The notes under the pieces were generated by a model. It was not told the DNA's origin, did not search any database, and saw only the letters and a program-made list of their open reading frames with translations. From positions 1,278,501 to 1,342,500 of the forward strand of contig JALMGJ010000063.1 in NCBI GenBank assembly GCA_023362775.1: a DNA stretch of 64,000 nt, given 5' to 3'. This document shows positions 1-11,393 of the stretch, one piece after another. The position numbers and the translations under genes were made by a program. The DNA comes from Charina bottae (Eukaryota > Chordata > Lepidosauria > Squamata > Charinaidae). How positions within the stretch are numbered: position 1 is the first letter of the stretch; each line of letters begins with the position of its first letter.

Positions 1-134
1 TAAGTTTAAATGCAAAATAAGTAGACCAATCAACCCTCTTTGGCTTGTGTAGAAGTGGTAATGAAGCAAGGAATGATAGAAGAAAAACAGTGCTTTAACA
101 ACTTTAGCACCATACAGTTTTAAGAAGGAAAATA

Positions 135-1713
135 AGCTGCTCAAAAAAATAAAGGGAACACTGAAATAAGACATCCTAGATCTGAATGAATGAAATATTC
201 GTATTAATTACTTTGTTCATTACATAGTTGAATGTGCTGACAACAAAATCACACAAAAAGCAATGGAAATCAAATGTAAGCAACCCCTGGAGGTCTGGAT
301 GTGGAGTTACACTCAAAAAGTAAAGTGGAAAAGAACACTACAGGCTGATCCAACGTTGATGTAATGTCCTTAAAACAAGTCAAAATGAGGCTCAGTAGTG
401 TGTGTGGCCTCCATGTGCCTGTATGACCTCCCTACAACGCCTGGGCATGCTCCTGATGAGGTGGCGGATGGTCTCCTGAGGGATCTCCTCCCACAACTGG
501 ACTAAAGCATCCCCCAAGTCCTGGACAGTCTGTGGTGCAACGTGGCATTGGTGGATGGAGCGAGACATGATGTCCCAGATGTGCTCAATTGGATTCAGGT
601 CTGGGGAACGGGCGGGCCAGTCCATAGCATCAATGCCTTCGTCTTGCAGGAACTGCTGGCACACTCCAGCCACATGAGGTCTAGCATTGTCTTGCATTAG
701 GAGGAACCCAGGGCCAACCGCACCAGCATATGGTCTCACAAGTGGTCTGAAGATCTCATCTCGGTACCTAATGGCAGTCAGGCTACCTCTGGCGAGCACA
801 TGGAGGGCTGTGCAGCCCCCTAAAGAAATGCCACCCCACACCATTACTGACCCACTGCCAAACCGGTCATGCTGGAGGATGTTGCAGGCAGCAGAACATT
901 CTCCACGGTGTCTCCAGACCCTGTCACGTCTGTCACATGTGCTCAGTGTGAACCTGCTTTCATCTGTGAAGAGCACAGGGCGCCAGTGGCGAAGTTGCCA
1001 ATCTTGTGTTCTCTGGCAAATGCCAAACGTCCTGCACGGTGTTGGGCTGTAAGCACAACCCCCACCTGTGGACGTCGGGCCCTCATACCACCCTCATGGA
1101 GTCTGGTTCTGACCGTTTGAGCAGCCACATGCACATTTGTGGCCCACTGGAGGTCATTTTGCAGGGCTCTGGCAGTGCTCCTCCTGTCCCTCCTTGCACA
1201 AAGGCGGAGGTAGCGGTCCTGCTGCTGGGTTGTTGCCCTCCTACGGCCTCCTCCACGTCTCCTGATGTACTGACCTGTCTCCTGGTAGCGCCTCCATGCT
1301 CTGGACACTACGCTGACAGACACAGCAAACCTTCTTGCCACAGCTCGCATTGATGTGCCACCCTGGATGAGCTGCACTACCTGAGCCACTTGTGTGGGTT
1401 GTAGACTCCGTCTCATGCTACCACTAGAGTGGAAGCACCGCCAGCATTCAAAAGTGACCAAACCATCAGCCAGAAAGCATAGGAACTGAGAAGTGGTCTG
1501 TGGTCACCACCTGCAGATCCACTCCTTTATTGGGGATGTCTTGCTAACTGCCTATGCTTTCCGCCTGTTGTCTATTCCATGTGCACAACAGCATGTGAAA
1601 TTGATTGTCAATCAGTGTTGCTACCTAAGTGGACAGTTTGATTTCACAGAAGTGTGATTGACTTGGACTTACATTGTGTTGTTTCAGTGTTCCCTTTATT
1701 TTTTTGAGCAGTG
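135..1713 (-). mobile_element. Near full-length Tc1-family DNA transposon
   Basis: The ends form terminal inverted repeats of about 30 bp: the left end reads GCTGCTCAAAAAAATAAAGG from 136 and the right end near 1683-1713 is its complement. Each end is flanked by TA (133-134 and 1714-1715), the target duplication of Tc1/mariner elements. The length, 1,579 bp, is normal for a full Tc1 element. One transposase gene lies on the minus strand and covers most of the interior. Matching ends and a nearly open gene suggest a fairly recent insertion. From memory, this type of end occurs in Tc1 elements shared by fishes and lampreys, so lateral spread is plausible, but a database search is needed. Confidence 0.93.
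392..1461 (-). pseudogene. Tc1 transposase, broken by one frameshift
   Basis: Two overlapping minus-strand frames together make one transposase of roughly 340 residues, the usual Tc1 size. The upstream frame (943-1461; likely true start at the Met near 1416, MRRSLQPTQ) holds the paired-type helix-turn-helix region, with [10 protein letters not shown] and a second basic segment GMRARRPQ. The downstream frame (392-976) holds the DD34E catalytic core: FTDES, then QDNARPH, then SPDLNPIEHIWD. The frames switch near 976-1010, consistent with loss of a single base. All three acidic catalytic residues are present. The enzyme would cut and paste the element by binding its terminal repeats. As it stands this copy cannot make the complete protein. 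Confidence 0.92.
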
Positions 1714-1715
1714 TA

Positions 1716-3324
1716 TATTCTGATTTGGGGAAGTAACCACTGTGATTTCCTATTGTCTTTTTCTTGAAGCATTAATAATACACTTCTTGTAAAAATATCC
1801 AGGACCTGGTTTTTGGAAATGGCATTGATATAGCTCCTAAAATGTGTCTTACCTAAAGGCTAGACAGGTTCAAAAGTAAGTAGATACAATGCATGTCCTT
1901 CTCCATCAACATTTCAGCTGCATGATTCATGCTTCATGAAGCTACTCATTAGATAAGGTGTTGAAGTGGAACTGGGATTTAACTTGATGATGGAGCTTTT
2001 AGAAAGTAAAGCTTGGAAGTGATTCTGGAGATCATCTAGTCCAGTGTTATGCTGGCTGGGGAATTCTGGGAGTTGAAGTCCACATGTCTTAAAGTTGCCA
2101 AGTTTGAGAAACACTGATCTTGTCCAATCTCATGTCTAGTGCAGGAACTCTGTGCCAGTCACTGTACATACACTCTACATCATATTCAGCTCTTCTTCAA
2201 AAATGGTTCTATAAATGTAATGTTGGAGAGTCTGACTTGGTTGCAATGAAAAGCAAGTAGCTATCTAATCAATAATACTTCATTCGGGGCAAGGGCATCA
2301 CATAATTTAAAAGGGCAAAAAAGGTCTCAGGTGATTAGCAAATAAATAAGAATAAATAAGAGACACATTAAGATTGCTGAAGCCATTTCAGTATATCCAA
2401 ACTGACTCTGGGGGCATCAGTCTCAATTCCTAAGCAACATGATCATAGATATATAACCAAATTCCTAATGACCCTCCCCCCTTAAATCTAGTGTTAGCCA
2501 CTATCATAGCCATTTTAAGTGAAACAATTAATTATAAAAAAGCTGATTTGGATGAAAAACTGGATAAACCATTACTCAAAGGATTTGTTGCAAATGTATG
2601 CCACTGAAATCCTATCAAGTTGTATAGCTAGTAATATACTTTCTTGTAATTTCAGTGTCTAACCCAAGATAATCAGCAGACCTCATGGGGAAAATCCAAA
2701 TGCCGTTCTCCCATGTACTATTGTTCTCTGCCCCCCACCCCAGTTGAATTTTAGTGTCAGGGTATCACAAGCAAGAGCTAGGAATCTTGGCTAGGGGGAG
2801 AAGCGCTAGCAAGAGTTGAACTGCTCTAGACTTTGCAGATATGTAAGGACTGACAAATGTTAGAAGTTCAGCCAGAAGTCTTAATAACTCTTGATTAAGA
2901 CTACTATAGGCCATATTGAATTTTCTCTCTATTGTCATTAATCTTAGCACAGCTGTTCATAGAAACCACTATTATCAGCAGGGTTCCCGTCCTCACCTGA
3001 CCTTATATATATTTTTTAAAAAAATATTTTAATATTGAAAAATAGGAAGCTGGCATAGACTTCCAGCTTCATCCTTATTTCCAATAACATCCATTCTGAG
3101 AGGGGTTGAAGTATGTTAATGAATGAAATGCATGACTTAAGCAACTACTCTAGCACCCAGTTTATTAAAACCCCTACCACCCCTGCAAAGTGCAAACAAC
3201 AACAAAAACCCACCAAAACTTCTTTTTGTCCCATCCACTCTGGCTAATGCTGCACTTACCCAGAAGAAGGCTGAAGGTTCCTCCTTTTCTCTGTCACAAA
3301 GCCATCATCTTCCACTATCTAAAC
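1716..3324. other. No gene recognised; one MITE remnant
   Basis: The stretch is AT-rich with only short random ORFs. Apart from the MITE remnant at about 2039-2117 I see no repeat family, exon-like segment or RNA gene. Confidence 0.5.
2039..2117 (-). repeat. Half-copy of a hAT-type foldback MITE
   Basis: The segment matches the right arm of the foldback element at 3325-3463: GGGGAATTCTGGGAGTTGAA, then the CTTAAAGTTGCCAAG and GAGAAACACTG parts. The left arm is missing, so this is a truncated or decayed copy. Confidence 0.75.
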
Positions 3325-3463
3325 CAGTGTTTCTCAACCTTGGCAACTTTAAGATGGGTGGCCTTCAACTCCCAGAATTCCCCAGCCAGCCAGCCAGCCA
3401 TGCTGGGGAATTCTGGGAGTTGAAGTCCACCCATCTTAAAGTTGCCAAGGTTGAGAAACATTG
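3325..3463. mobile_element. Perfect foldback hAT-type MITE
   Basis: This 139-bp element is almost entirely one inverted repeat. The left arm begins CAGTGTTTCTCAACCTTGGC and the right arm ends with its near-complement. The arms of about 60 bp flank a short centre with three repeats of CAGC. The flanks ATCTAAAC (3317-3324) and GTCTAAAC (3464-3471) are an 8-bp target duplication with one mismatch, the size typical of hAT transposition. There is no coding capacity. Partial relatives lie at 2039-2117 and 8993-9047. Confidence 0.88.
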
Positions 3464-3832
3464 GTCTAAACACCCAGGGCTAACAATTCCTCTTTGTCTT
3501 ATCAAGAATCAAGGCAGTATTACCTTAACATAAATCTAACATGATGATCCTAGGCTTTAGTTCTTAGCATTTGAATTGAAAGTTCCTGAAGGGAAGGCCT
3601 CTTCTCCCTTACTTTAACTAAATGCAGGAAAAGGAGGGGATCAAAATCCGAGGAAAGAGATGAGCAGTACTTTATTACACCATGGTTTCATAAATCATTT
3701 GCCTATGAAAGCATATGCTGCAAATGAAAACTTCCGGGATAATGTATTATCCAGTGTTTAGGGGTTATTTTCTATGGCATTAAAAAAGGTGGTCCCCTTC
3801 CCTAGCATCAGAATTGGTATGTCCCTTTGCAG

Positions 3833-3906
3833 GGGTAGGAAAGGAGATGGATGCAGCTGGGAAGCTAGTGGCTGAGAACAAAGACCTGGACAAAGAGAGA
3901 GAGAAG
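3833..3906 (+). CDS. Candidate host exon, coiled-coil-like
   Basis: A 74-bp open segment is preceded by a pyrimidine-rich acceptor (TGTCCCTTTGCAG) and followed by a consensus donor (GAGAAG/GTAAGA). It reads GVGKEMDAAGKLVAENKDLD and then KEREK, an acidic/basic heptad-like pattern typical of coiled coils. I do not recognise the protein. No neighbouring exon with a matching phase is obvious within a few kilobases, so it could be chance. It is the only place in the window where splice sites and protein-like composition coincide. Transcript evidence or conservation would settle it. Confidence 0.3.
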
Positions 3907-4049
3907 GTAAGAGGTGAAAAAGAAGGTGGATCAAAGATGGGCGTTGGGTTTTTCTCATCAAATAAATACCATGAAAACAGTTTGTTTGTTCCATCATCAA
4001 TTTTAATTAGGCAGCAAACAAAATGAGACTGATTTTACTTTCAAGAATA

Positions 4050-4335
4050 ATGTATATAGTGGCGGGTAAGCCAAGAATTTTAGGTTCCAAAACACCCCCC
4101 AAAATTAGGTTCAGCTTATCTGTGGATCAGAGCTCAGATTTTTTAATGCCTGTCACAGCCTTAAAATTGCACGGTTTTGTAAATGATGACATAAGAGTTT
4201 GCCGTTTCCTGCCTGTCACTGCGGTTAAAAATTTGAGGTCAGCTATCCAGGGGCGATGCATTTTTCATGGTATTTTGGTTGAAATTTTGAGGGTTGGCTT
4301 ATCTGCAGGTGGGCTTATCTGCGATTACCTACCGT
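4050..4335. repeat. Possible non-autonomous DNA element
   Basis: The segment has repeated internal phrases (TGCCTGTCAC twice; AAATTTTGAGG-like twice) and ends in two copies of GGCTTATCTGC followed by GATTACCTACCGTA. This resembles vertebrate MITEs with GGCTTAT motifs near one end. I cannot define its termini or a target duplication. Confidence 0.35.
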
Positions 4336-4340
4336 ACCTC

Positions 4341-5741
4341 TCAGCTGCTTGCCATGAGTTTAACATGCAAACCATGAAGGAGGGAGGAGAGAAAGAGTTG
4401 TGGTGGCTGGCCTCCATGTTTGCCTCCCAGGATTGTCAGTGCATTTGGTAGAATAATTTAACATGCACTCTCCCATAGGGCTATTTTTGTTTGTGTGTGG
4501 GGGGAGGGGTCATAACTTGGTAGAACGGGTACAGAGTCATGGTTAGTGTGTTGGGCCAAGAGCTGGAAGACCCAGGTTCAAGATTATGCTCACCTATGGC
4601 AGATCACGGTTGCTTTCTCTCCACCATGTTCTCTCAGCCATATTTGGGCGGCCAGGGGATGAGGAAATCCCAGAAAAACCAACACAAAGGTGTGTCGAGT
4701 TTCCCAGAAAAAGTAGTGAAAGGTTAAACCATCAACGCTAATGTAATACCTTCTGCCAGCTCTGGAATGGCGAAAGGGGACAATTGTGACCATAGCGTTG
4801 GACCCGTATGGTCGAAGCCTGATATAGCCTCATAAAATGGAACAGGAGGAATACTTGACTAAACAATGCATTTTTTTTCCTACCACACATTGCCATGGAA
4901 TTTGCTTGCCTAGCTTCGATGGCTTTAAAGCACGATTCATCTAATTGACAGGAAAGCAAACTTTTATCAACTGAGTGGTTAGAAAAATGAAACTTCTCTG
5001 TTCAGTGGCAGGGCACTTGAGGGCCAGCCACATAAAGGATATGCTGGTTGCAATTGTACTTCCCTTCATGTTTTGACTGTGGGATTTTTGGAAGAATCCA
5101 GAACTTTGGGCGGGAGCCCCCTCTGAAGTGTAAGACTGGTATTTGAACAGCGGAAAGTTAAACAGGAAGGCAATTAGGGATTGTGTTTTCAGAGTGCTCT
5201 GCCAGTTACCAGGGACAGGGGATGGAAGAACTGATTCCTGCTTTGGGGAGGGCGTTGCTTACAGGCGGAACTAATCTGATGGTTGGAACGTTTAAGCTGT
5301 GTCTTTGCTCTGCTCATCATGTTGATTTATAAAGAAATACAAGTACAGCCGGTGACCTCCTTCCAAAGGAAATCAAATCTAATTGATAATAATGTATCCC
5401 TGAAGTTTTTTGTTGCCCAGGATTTTTGTTGCTCCAGTTTAAAACATTTGGAAAGCCCTAGGACACAGGAATGCAGAGATCAAAATGTGTGCTGAGGTAA
5501 TCTGATGAGAATAAAATGAATTGCGGGTGCGGGCGTAAAATGTTCCTCTGCTTAGGAGGTAGATGTACACAATCGCTTTGGCCCACAGTGTAAAGAAATC
5601 AATGGTCAATTTAGCCCTATTTCTAGCCTGATGCTTTTCTCTTGTAACTGTGTGCAAGTGGGGTATAACTATAAGAATAAGTTTCACAACCTCCCTGAAT
5701 CTGAGGTGGGTCAGTCCCCTCATACACACATTCCTGTGCAT
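4341..5741. other. No gene or repeat recognised
   Basis: The sequence is mixed and mostly unique. The ORFs here are short and lack protein-like composition or splice context. Confidence 0.45.
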
Positions 5742-6074
5742 AAAAGGTAAAGGTTCCCCCCGCACATTTGTGCAGTCGTGTCCGACTCTAGGGGCCGGTG
5801 CTCATCTCCATTTGTTAGCTGAAGAGCCAGCATTGTCCGAAGACGCTTCCACGGTCATGTGGCTGGCATGACCCACGCGGAACGCTGTTACCTACCCAGC
5901 AAAGTGGTACCTATTCATCTGCTTGCATTTGCATGCTTTCAAATTGCTAGGTTGGCAAGAGCTGGAGCTAGTGCGGGAGCTCACTCCGCACGCGGGGCTA
6001 GGGATTCGAACCTCCGAACTTGCGATCTTCTGATCGACAAGCCTGGAGTCTTACCCGTTGAGCCACCATACCCC
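5742..6074 (-). mobile_element. tRNA-derived squamate SINE (type I), near full length
   Basis: Read on the minus strand, the element starts with a tRNA-like head near 6074 containing a B-box-like GGTTCGAATCCC at about 6002-6013. It runs through a conserved body (CATGCAAATGCAAGCAGATG; ACATGACCGTGGAAGCGTCT) and ends AGTCGGACACGACTGCACAA followed by a GGTAAAGG-like tail, complementary to 5745-5790. The AGTCGG-ACACGACTG tail resembles the BovB 3' end (AGTCGGAAACGACTGAACG), suggesting BovB-type reverse transcriptase moved it. I use type I for this family, which has full copies at 22779-23113 and 41245-41560. Confidence 0.88.
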
Positions 6075-6084
6075 TGGTGCACAC

Positions 6085-6225
6085 ACCTCCATTTGAGTGT
6101 TCCTCAATTATTTACTCCATTTAATTATTTAATTAAATAAAATTATGTAATTATTTACTCCATTTAATTATTTAATTATTTACTCCATTTGAGTATTCCT
6201 GTGCATACACACCTCCATTTGAGTG
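6085..6225. repeat. AT-rich direct repeats
   Basis: The phrases CACACCTCCATTTGAGTGT, ATTATTTACTCCATTTAATT and TTAATTATTTAATTA recur several times. This is local tandem duplication next to the SINE insertion; the sequence TTCCTGTGCATA before the SINE reappears near 6198. Confidence 0.6.
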
Positions 6226-6229
6226 TGCC

Positions 6230-8990
6230 CTTGTATACAAAGCTTCTCCCTTCTTCTTGATTTTGGTGCTCAGTGCAAAAGTTTAAGCCCTTCTCCCCCT
6301 TTACCTGTTTCTTCAGATTTGTCCATGTCTGATTTTCTGAAAAATCAACAACTGGACTCATTTAATACAGGTTAGTCAAAACATCAGAAGCCACTCTATG
6401 GTTGCTGAGCCTTGTAAAAATATGGACTTTTAAAAAAATCTGCAGTGACTGTAGTAGCGGTAAGTAGAGTAGGCCAATGGTGAGTATCCATAGAGAACCA
6501 TCAATCACCGTGGAGGTCCATGTGTGACCGAGGGACAGAAGAATTATCATCCTAGATTGGAGTGGAGGAACAATGTTCAATAGAAGAGTTCCTAAAAATT
6601 GGTTTGCTTTGCAGAACTGTTTTGTGGAATATGTGAACAAGTCAAAGTGATAATTCCCAAGAGTAACCAAGATGCTTTGTTGCAGCAGAAACCTAGTCTT
6701 ATGACTCCTTAAAGACCGATTATATTTATTATGGCATAGACATTTGAAAGGTACAGTTTTCTTCATCAGATCTACTTGTATTGTACAAAAGCTTATGCCA
6801 TATTGTACAAAAGTCTTTGGTGCTACAGCTCTAATAACATGTACTGCTCCTCATGGAGCTTCCTGTTCTTAGTGATGTAATAAATATGTGTTGAGCCTAT
6901 TCAACTTAATCCTTACATATTGGAATACCACTCAATATGAAAAAGCTCACTTTTCTTTCCTGTGGAATGCCATGACCTTAGGAAGACTTCTAGGTTAGAG
7001 CTCTTCTATATGCTATTTTTTTCCTGAAAACAATAGAAATAATTTTCAAGGATGACTGAAAAATTATTAGAATCACCACCTGCATTTTGTGGTGGTACAA
7101 ACTAGATATCACAAAGCGATAGGATGGTTCATACCAAAGCATGTGAGGAATGGCATTAGTAACCATCTCACCTCCTTCGACATTTAGTTCTCACATTGTA
7201 AATATTCTTTTCAGATGAATTCATAAGCTGAGTATTTTCCCACCAGGGGCTTTTGTAATAATGAAATATCTTTTGGTAAAAATTTGAAAGTCCTTAATGC
7301 TTAGTGATGAAATACAAAATGAAGTTGGATCTGGGGTGTAATCTGAAGATGGCCAATTTTTTTGTCCTGTAGAATTCTATTCTTTATTTACTGTGATTTG
7401 CAGTGTTCATAGCAACCAAACAGTGTATATGAAAGCCAAGCAAATGTTTCTTGGTGTGTAATGAAGTGCAATTTCTGTTGTTTACCAGGCTTATCATATT
7501 GGTTGCAATGTGGATTTCATTGCATGTCAGTTACAGAAAACATCAGAAAGTGTTTATTTTAGATAATATAAATTTAGAGATTGGGTAGCCGTGTCATGTG
7601 TTTATGCGCTTAGGAACTTTTTCCAAGATTTAGTCACACAGAAATTTAGCAGTTAGCTAAATCCAGCTTCAGGAAGGTTTCCTCATGAACAATAATGGAG
7701 TGTCCAATTAGTGCCTAATTAAACATTTGAGAGCTTTTGGCAGGGAGATTTCTTTAAGGCCGCAGCTGATGTCTTTCTATAATGTTGAATCCCTCTACAG
7801 AAAGAATGACTTCTGTGACTGATATTAAGACAAAGGTCAGTGAAGATGAAACATGTTTACTCATTTCAGTTCGTTAAACACTCTAGGATTTAAATAGAAA
7901 TTACAGAGTTTTGAAACAATTTAGAGGTTATCTTTATGGGCAGGAATATCCCAGAGAATATTATGGAGCAATGTTCCTCTGACTTTTATCCTGATGGACC
8001 GGCAGGGTAATTTGGAGTGAAAAGGCTCCGGGGAGAGATTCTTACTTTCTGCCCTAAGAACTGAACTTGGGAACGGAATTCCTTCAAAGAGGAATTTTGA
8101 GTACTGAACGGCTGCCATTTTTATGTCTTTTCCCAGCAAAAATACACTCAGCGTTTATGTCATGATATAACATACAACAGATGATGGTGTATGTTATAAA
8201 ACTGAACAAGATAAATTTTCCATGGGGAAAAAGGAAAACAAGGAGCAAGGATGTTTAATTACAGGCATGTTGGTTTAAATCAATACCATGAAATCACTGC
8301 ATGAAAGGAGTAGGTTGACTATGTTTCTTGGAGATCTTCAGAGTAAGGTTCCACCAGCAACTGCCTTGAAAGCTCGGAGCAAAGGATTTATCTCCGCCCT
8401 TACTGGGGGGAATCATGTCATTCTGTTAGTGGAGTTTGAGAATGTATAAGTTATACAGGGGGGAATAAGATGGATGCAAAATCCAAATCCCAAACAAGTT
8501 AAGAGAGTATTCATACTAAAAATATAATTTTAAAAACCTATATATATTAATAGTAATGGTACCTACTGTATAAATTTGTTTCCTTCATGCTTTCAGTCAT
8601 GCCCTTATTTTGTAAAACAGCATCTGGTGTCTTTCTATTCTGATGCAGTTAACAAACTGCCTGGGTTCCTAATTCAGTCCTAACATCCCTTCCTAAAAAT
8701 GATTTGTAAAGCCCAACAGAGATGGGATAGATAGAGGAAGCAAGAACTACCCAGATTTCAGTAAAACATCTTTACTGCTTGCCCTAGAAATCTTGGAAAC
8801 TGTAAGAGGAACTTTCCACTCTCATTTATACTGAGTTAAGGCAGGATGGTTTGAAATGCTTCTTCCCAGGTTCCTTGCCACCTAGGCTAAATTGTGGTTT
8901 CTAAGATAAGCTACTAGCGGATTTGCTTTCTATCTCTTGATTGTTTACTCTCCATTACTTTTTGAGCTCTGCAAAATCTATCACATGAAT
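6230..8990. other. No gene or mobile element recognised
   Basis: The sequence is AT-rich and unique-looking, with ORFs of at most 134 codons and no recognisable protein. The part around 7650-7830 is repeat-free and contains TAATTA-type motifs, so conserved non-coding sequence is possible, but this cannot be judged from one genome. Confidence 0.45.
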
Positions 8991-8992
8991 TG

Positions 8993-9047
8993 AAGAGTTG
9001 AAGTCCACACATCTTAAAGTTGCTAAGGTTGAGAAACACTGCTCTAG
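8993..9047 (-). repeat. Remnant of the foldback MITE family
   Basis: GAGTTGAAGTCCACACATCT, then TTAAAGTTGCTAAGGTTGAG and AAACACTG match the right arm of the element at 3325-3463. Only this arm is left. Confidence 0.72.
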
Positions 9048-9333
9048 ATCATGGGGCTAGATAACTTGCAATTGCATTGGCAGGAACAGCATATCACAAA
9101 TATAAGACTGAATTAGTAAAAGAAAGCAAAGTTAAGGCAAGTGGCTGACCACATTTAAGAATCTGAGAGCTGAGACAGAAAACGAAGTCCAAAGGATTAT
9201 TAGCTTTGCCACCCCAAAAGAGTTCTGAAAGACCGAGAACTTTATCATTTTATTAAATTCATTGGCCAGTAATATTTCATACTATCTGTAACAGCCTCCA
9301 AAGCAACAACAAAGTTATTTAATCTATGTCAGC

Positions 9334-9588
9334 CTTGCAAGGTAGTCCAGAAAAGAAGCATACCCAGGAGTACTAGCTCTATCTTTATTGTAAGGTTACA
9401 TTAACAGAACCTTGCAAGTCTGAAAGTACATCTCTCCCCCCTTGCCTTTACAATCCAGGGAGGGTCCCTTCTGAGATGTTTGCCACCCTCTCATTCCCTC
9501 TGCAGGCTCAGCTGCCTCTTATCTGATTGTTGCCTAGTCTGCGGCTCTTCCTCCTGTCTCCCAAGGTAATTTCCACATACCATTACGT
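9334..9588 (-). repeat. LTR-like interspersed repeat, copy 1
   Basis: The sequence aligns by eye with 52915-53168 over about 250 bp: CAAGGTAGTCCAG, CTTTATTGTAAGGTTACATT, and at the other end GGCTCTTCCTCCTGTCTCCC followed by AAGGT. On the minus strand it would begin TGTGGGAA/TGTGGAAA and contain ACAATAAAG, a polyadenylation-type signal in its second half. That layout suits a solo LTR. I cannot find an obvious target duplication, so the class is uncertain. Confidence 0.55.
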
Positions 9589-9878
9589 CCTATGATTCAA
9601 ACCCACTGTTTCAGAATGAGTTCCCACTTATTCCCGTAAATCTGATTGCAAAGGGTGGCATCACGGAAGTGTTGTTGAACTGAAGTACCCCTTCAATGCC
9701 TTCTGCAACCTTATTAGACAAAAGAGTGACAGCCATAAGGAGACATCTATTTCTGTCTGTATTGCCTTTCCCATAATACTGTATCTGAAAGTGGTAGGTT
9801 CAATCTTGCTCCTCACTTATGCATCCCAAGGAACATATGAAGAGCATATTGGCTCACTCTGTTCTAGTTAGTGTAGAC

Positions 9879-10006
9879 CAGCCTTCCCAAACCTGATATC
9901 CTTCATTTGTGTTGGATGATAATTCCCAACATCTTTAGTCAGCTGAGTCTTTGGCCATGGGATGTGTATCCTATGCTTCTGGAAGATGCCAACTTTAGGA
10001 AGGCTG
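9879..10006. mobile_element. hAT-type MITE with CAGCCTTCC ends
   Basis: The ends CAGCCTTCCCAAACCTG and its near-complement (TTTAGGAAGGCTG) bound 128 bp. The flanks GTGTAGAC and GTCTAGAT match at 6 of 8 positions, as expected for an old 8-bp hAT duplication. The interior has the TGATAATTCCCAACATC phrase common in vertebrate MITEs of this group. It has no coding capacity. Confidence 0.72.
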
Positions 10007-10014
10007 GTCTAGAT

Positions 10015-11118
10015 ATCCATTACATTTCCCCCCCTTCCTAGCATTTTTCCTGTGAGTGCAGGGCTAAATGGAAGTGGCAGCAACCCCTAGAGAAAGGGCA
10101 AGCTCTGTTCTTTGACAATCCCAAGGACAACTCTGGATAAATATCTTCAGCCTTGTGCTTACATGCCAGTTTATGTGTGAGAGACAAGAATACCCTCCAT
10201 TAGAAGACCTGAGTCGAAGAGTGTGCACTCTTCGGTACAATGAACACACCATTCATCAGTCTTGTAGTGACCTTCATGTTACCCCTTAGCAGTGAGCTCA
10301 TTTTTTTTGTCTACTAAAGCCAATCTAAATATAAGCACTGTTGCAAAGTATTGCTTAATGTTACCTTTTCCACAATACCAGAAAGGAATAAATAAAAATA
10401 AAAAAATAAAAACGCCACTTATGTGTGCAACTTGTCTGTTGAGCTGAGGACTTCTAAACATTAATAAACTGGGCCTTGAGTCATTCCCTTTTGATAAATG
10501 AAGCCGTGTGGTTTTTCTGAGTCCGGCTGGAGATGCAAGAGACTCCATGAAACAAACCTGTGGAAGTCGGCAGGAATGGCTCTGCTTGTTTTGGCTCCCT
10601 TGAATGGCTTTCAGCCTCAAATCAAATACAGGGAGCATGAGAAATGCTGGCTTCTGAAGTCCTGATTGTACTCTGAACCTCATCTTAAGGCTCCCCCTGC
10701 TTAATAAAGCTCCTTTTCATGTGAAAACTTGGCTTCAGGCAACATGGGAGCCCATTTGTCAACATTCTCTTTATGACAGGGCACATAGAAGCTGTCTTCT
10801 GAAAGGACTCTTGGGAAGCTCTTGGACAGTAGGAGGGCACTTCGCCAGCCCGTGCAGCTCACTTAAACTCTGTGCAGGCTGTTTATCACCTGCGAAGGTC
10901 CTACACAGAGCTGTCCAGGTACTCTCTACTGTTGCTTCAAAATCCTTTCCCCCATCCCTAGCTACAAGTCCTTCTTCCACCACTACACCACTCTACTGGC
11001 TGTTACTGTGGTTATTTCCCTCTGGGTTAGGATCAGTTGAGGGCAAATCACACAATTAGGGACCATCTTTGGCTCTGTTGACACCCCCATGTGCTTTCTG
11101 TCCTGCTCATGTGGGTGT
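10015..11118. other. No gene recognised
   Basis: ORFs of 112-134 codons occur on both strands, but their composition is not protein-like and they overlap one another. I see no repeat family. Confidence 0.45.
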
Positions 11119-11126
11119 TTCTAGCT

Positions 11127-11385
11127 CAGAGCTTTCCAAACTTTTCATGTTGGTGACACACTTTTTAGACATGCATCATTTCGCGACACACTCTTACAGC
11201 AGGGCACAAGGCAGGCACTAGGACCTGCACGGAATCACAGCAGGTTTGAAGGCAGCCAGGCACAAGGCAGGCACTAGGACCTGCGTGGAATCCTGCCAGG
11301 GCTAGGAGGCAGCAGCAGCCGCGACACACCCAGACACTGCAGCTGACACACTAAGGTGTCCCGACACACAGTTTGGAAAGCTCTG
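11127..11385. mobile_element. Young hAT MITE with perfect 8-bp duplication
   Basis: The ends are CAGAGCTTTCCAAACTTTTC and its near-complement (CAGTTTGGAAAGCTCTG). The flanking 8-mers are identical: TTCTAGCT at 11119-11126 and at 11386-11393. The subterminal parts carry repeated GACACAC motifs. The middle holds two copies of a unit of about 60 bp containing GGCACAAGGCAGGCACTAGG. There is no transposase, so it relied on a hAT enzyme encoded elsewhere. Confidence 0.93.
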
Positions 11386-11393
11386 TTCTAGCT

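Noticed and set aside
10279..11059. ORFs of 112-134 codons
   Set aside because: No protein-like pattern, no splice context, no repeat-family match.
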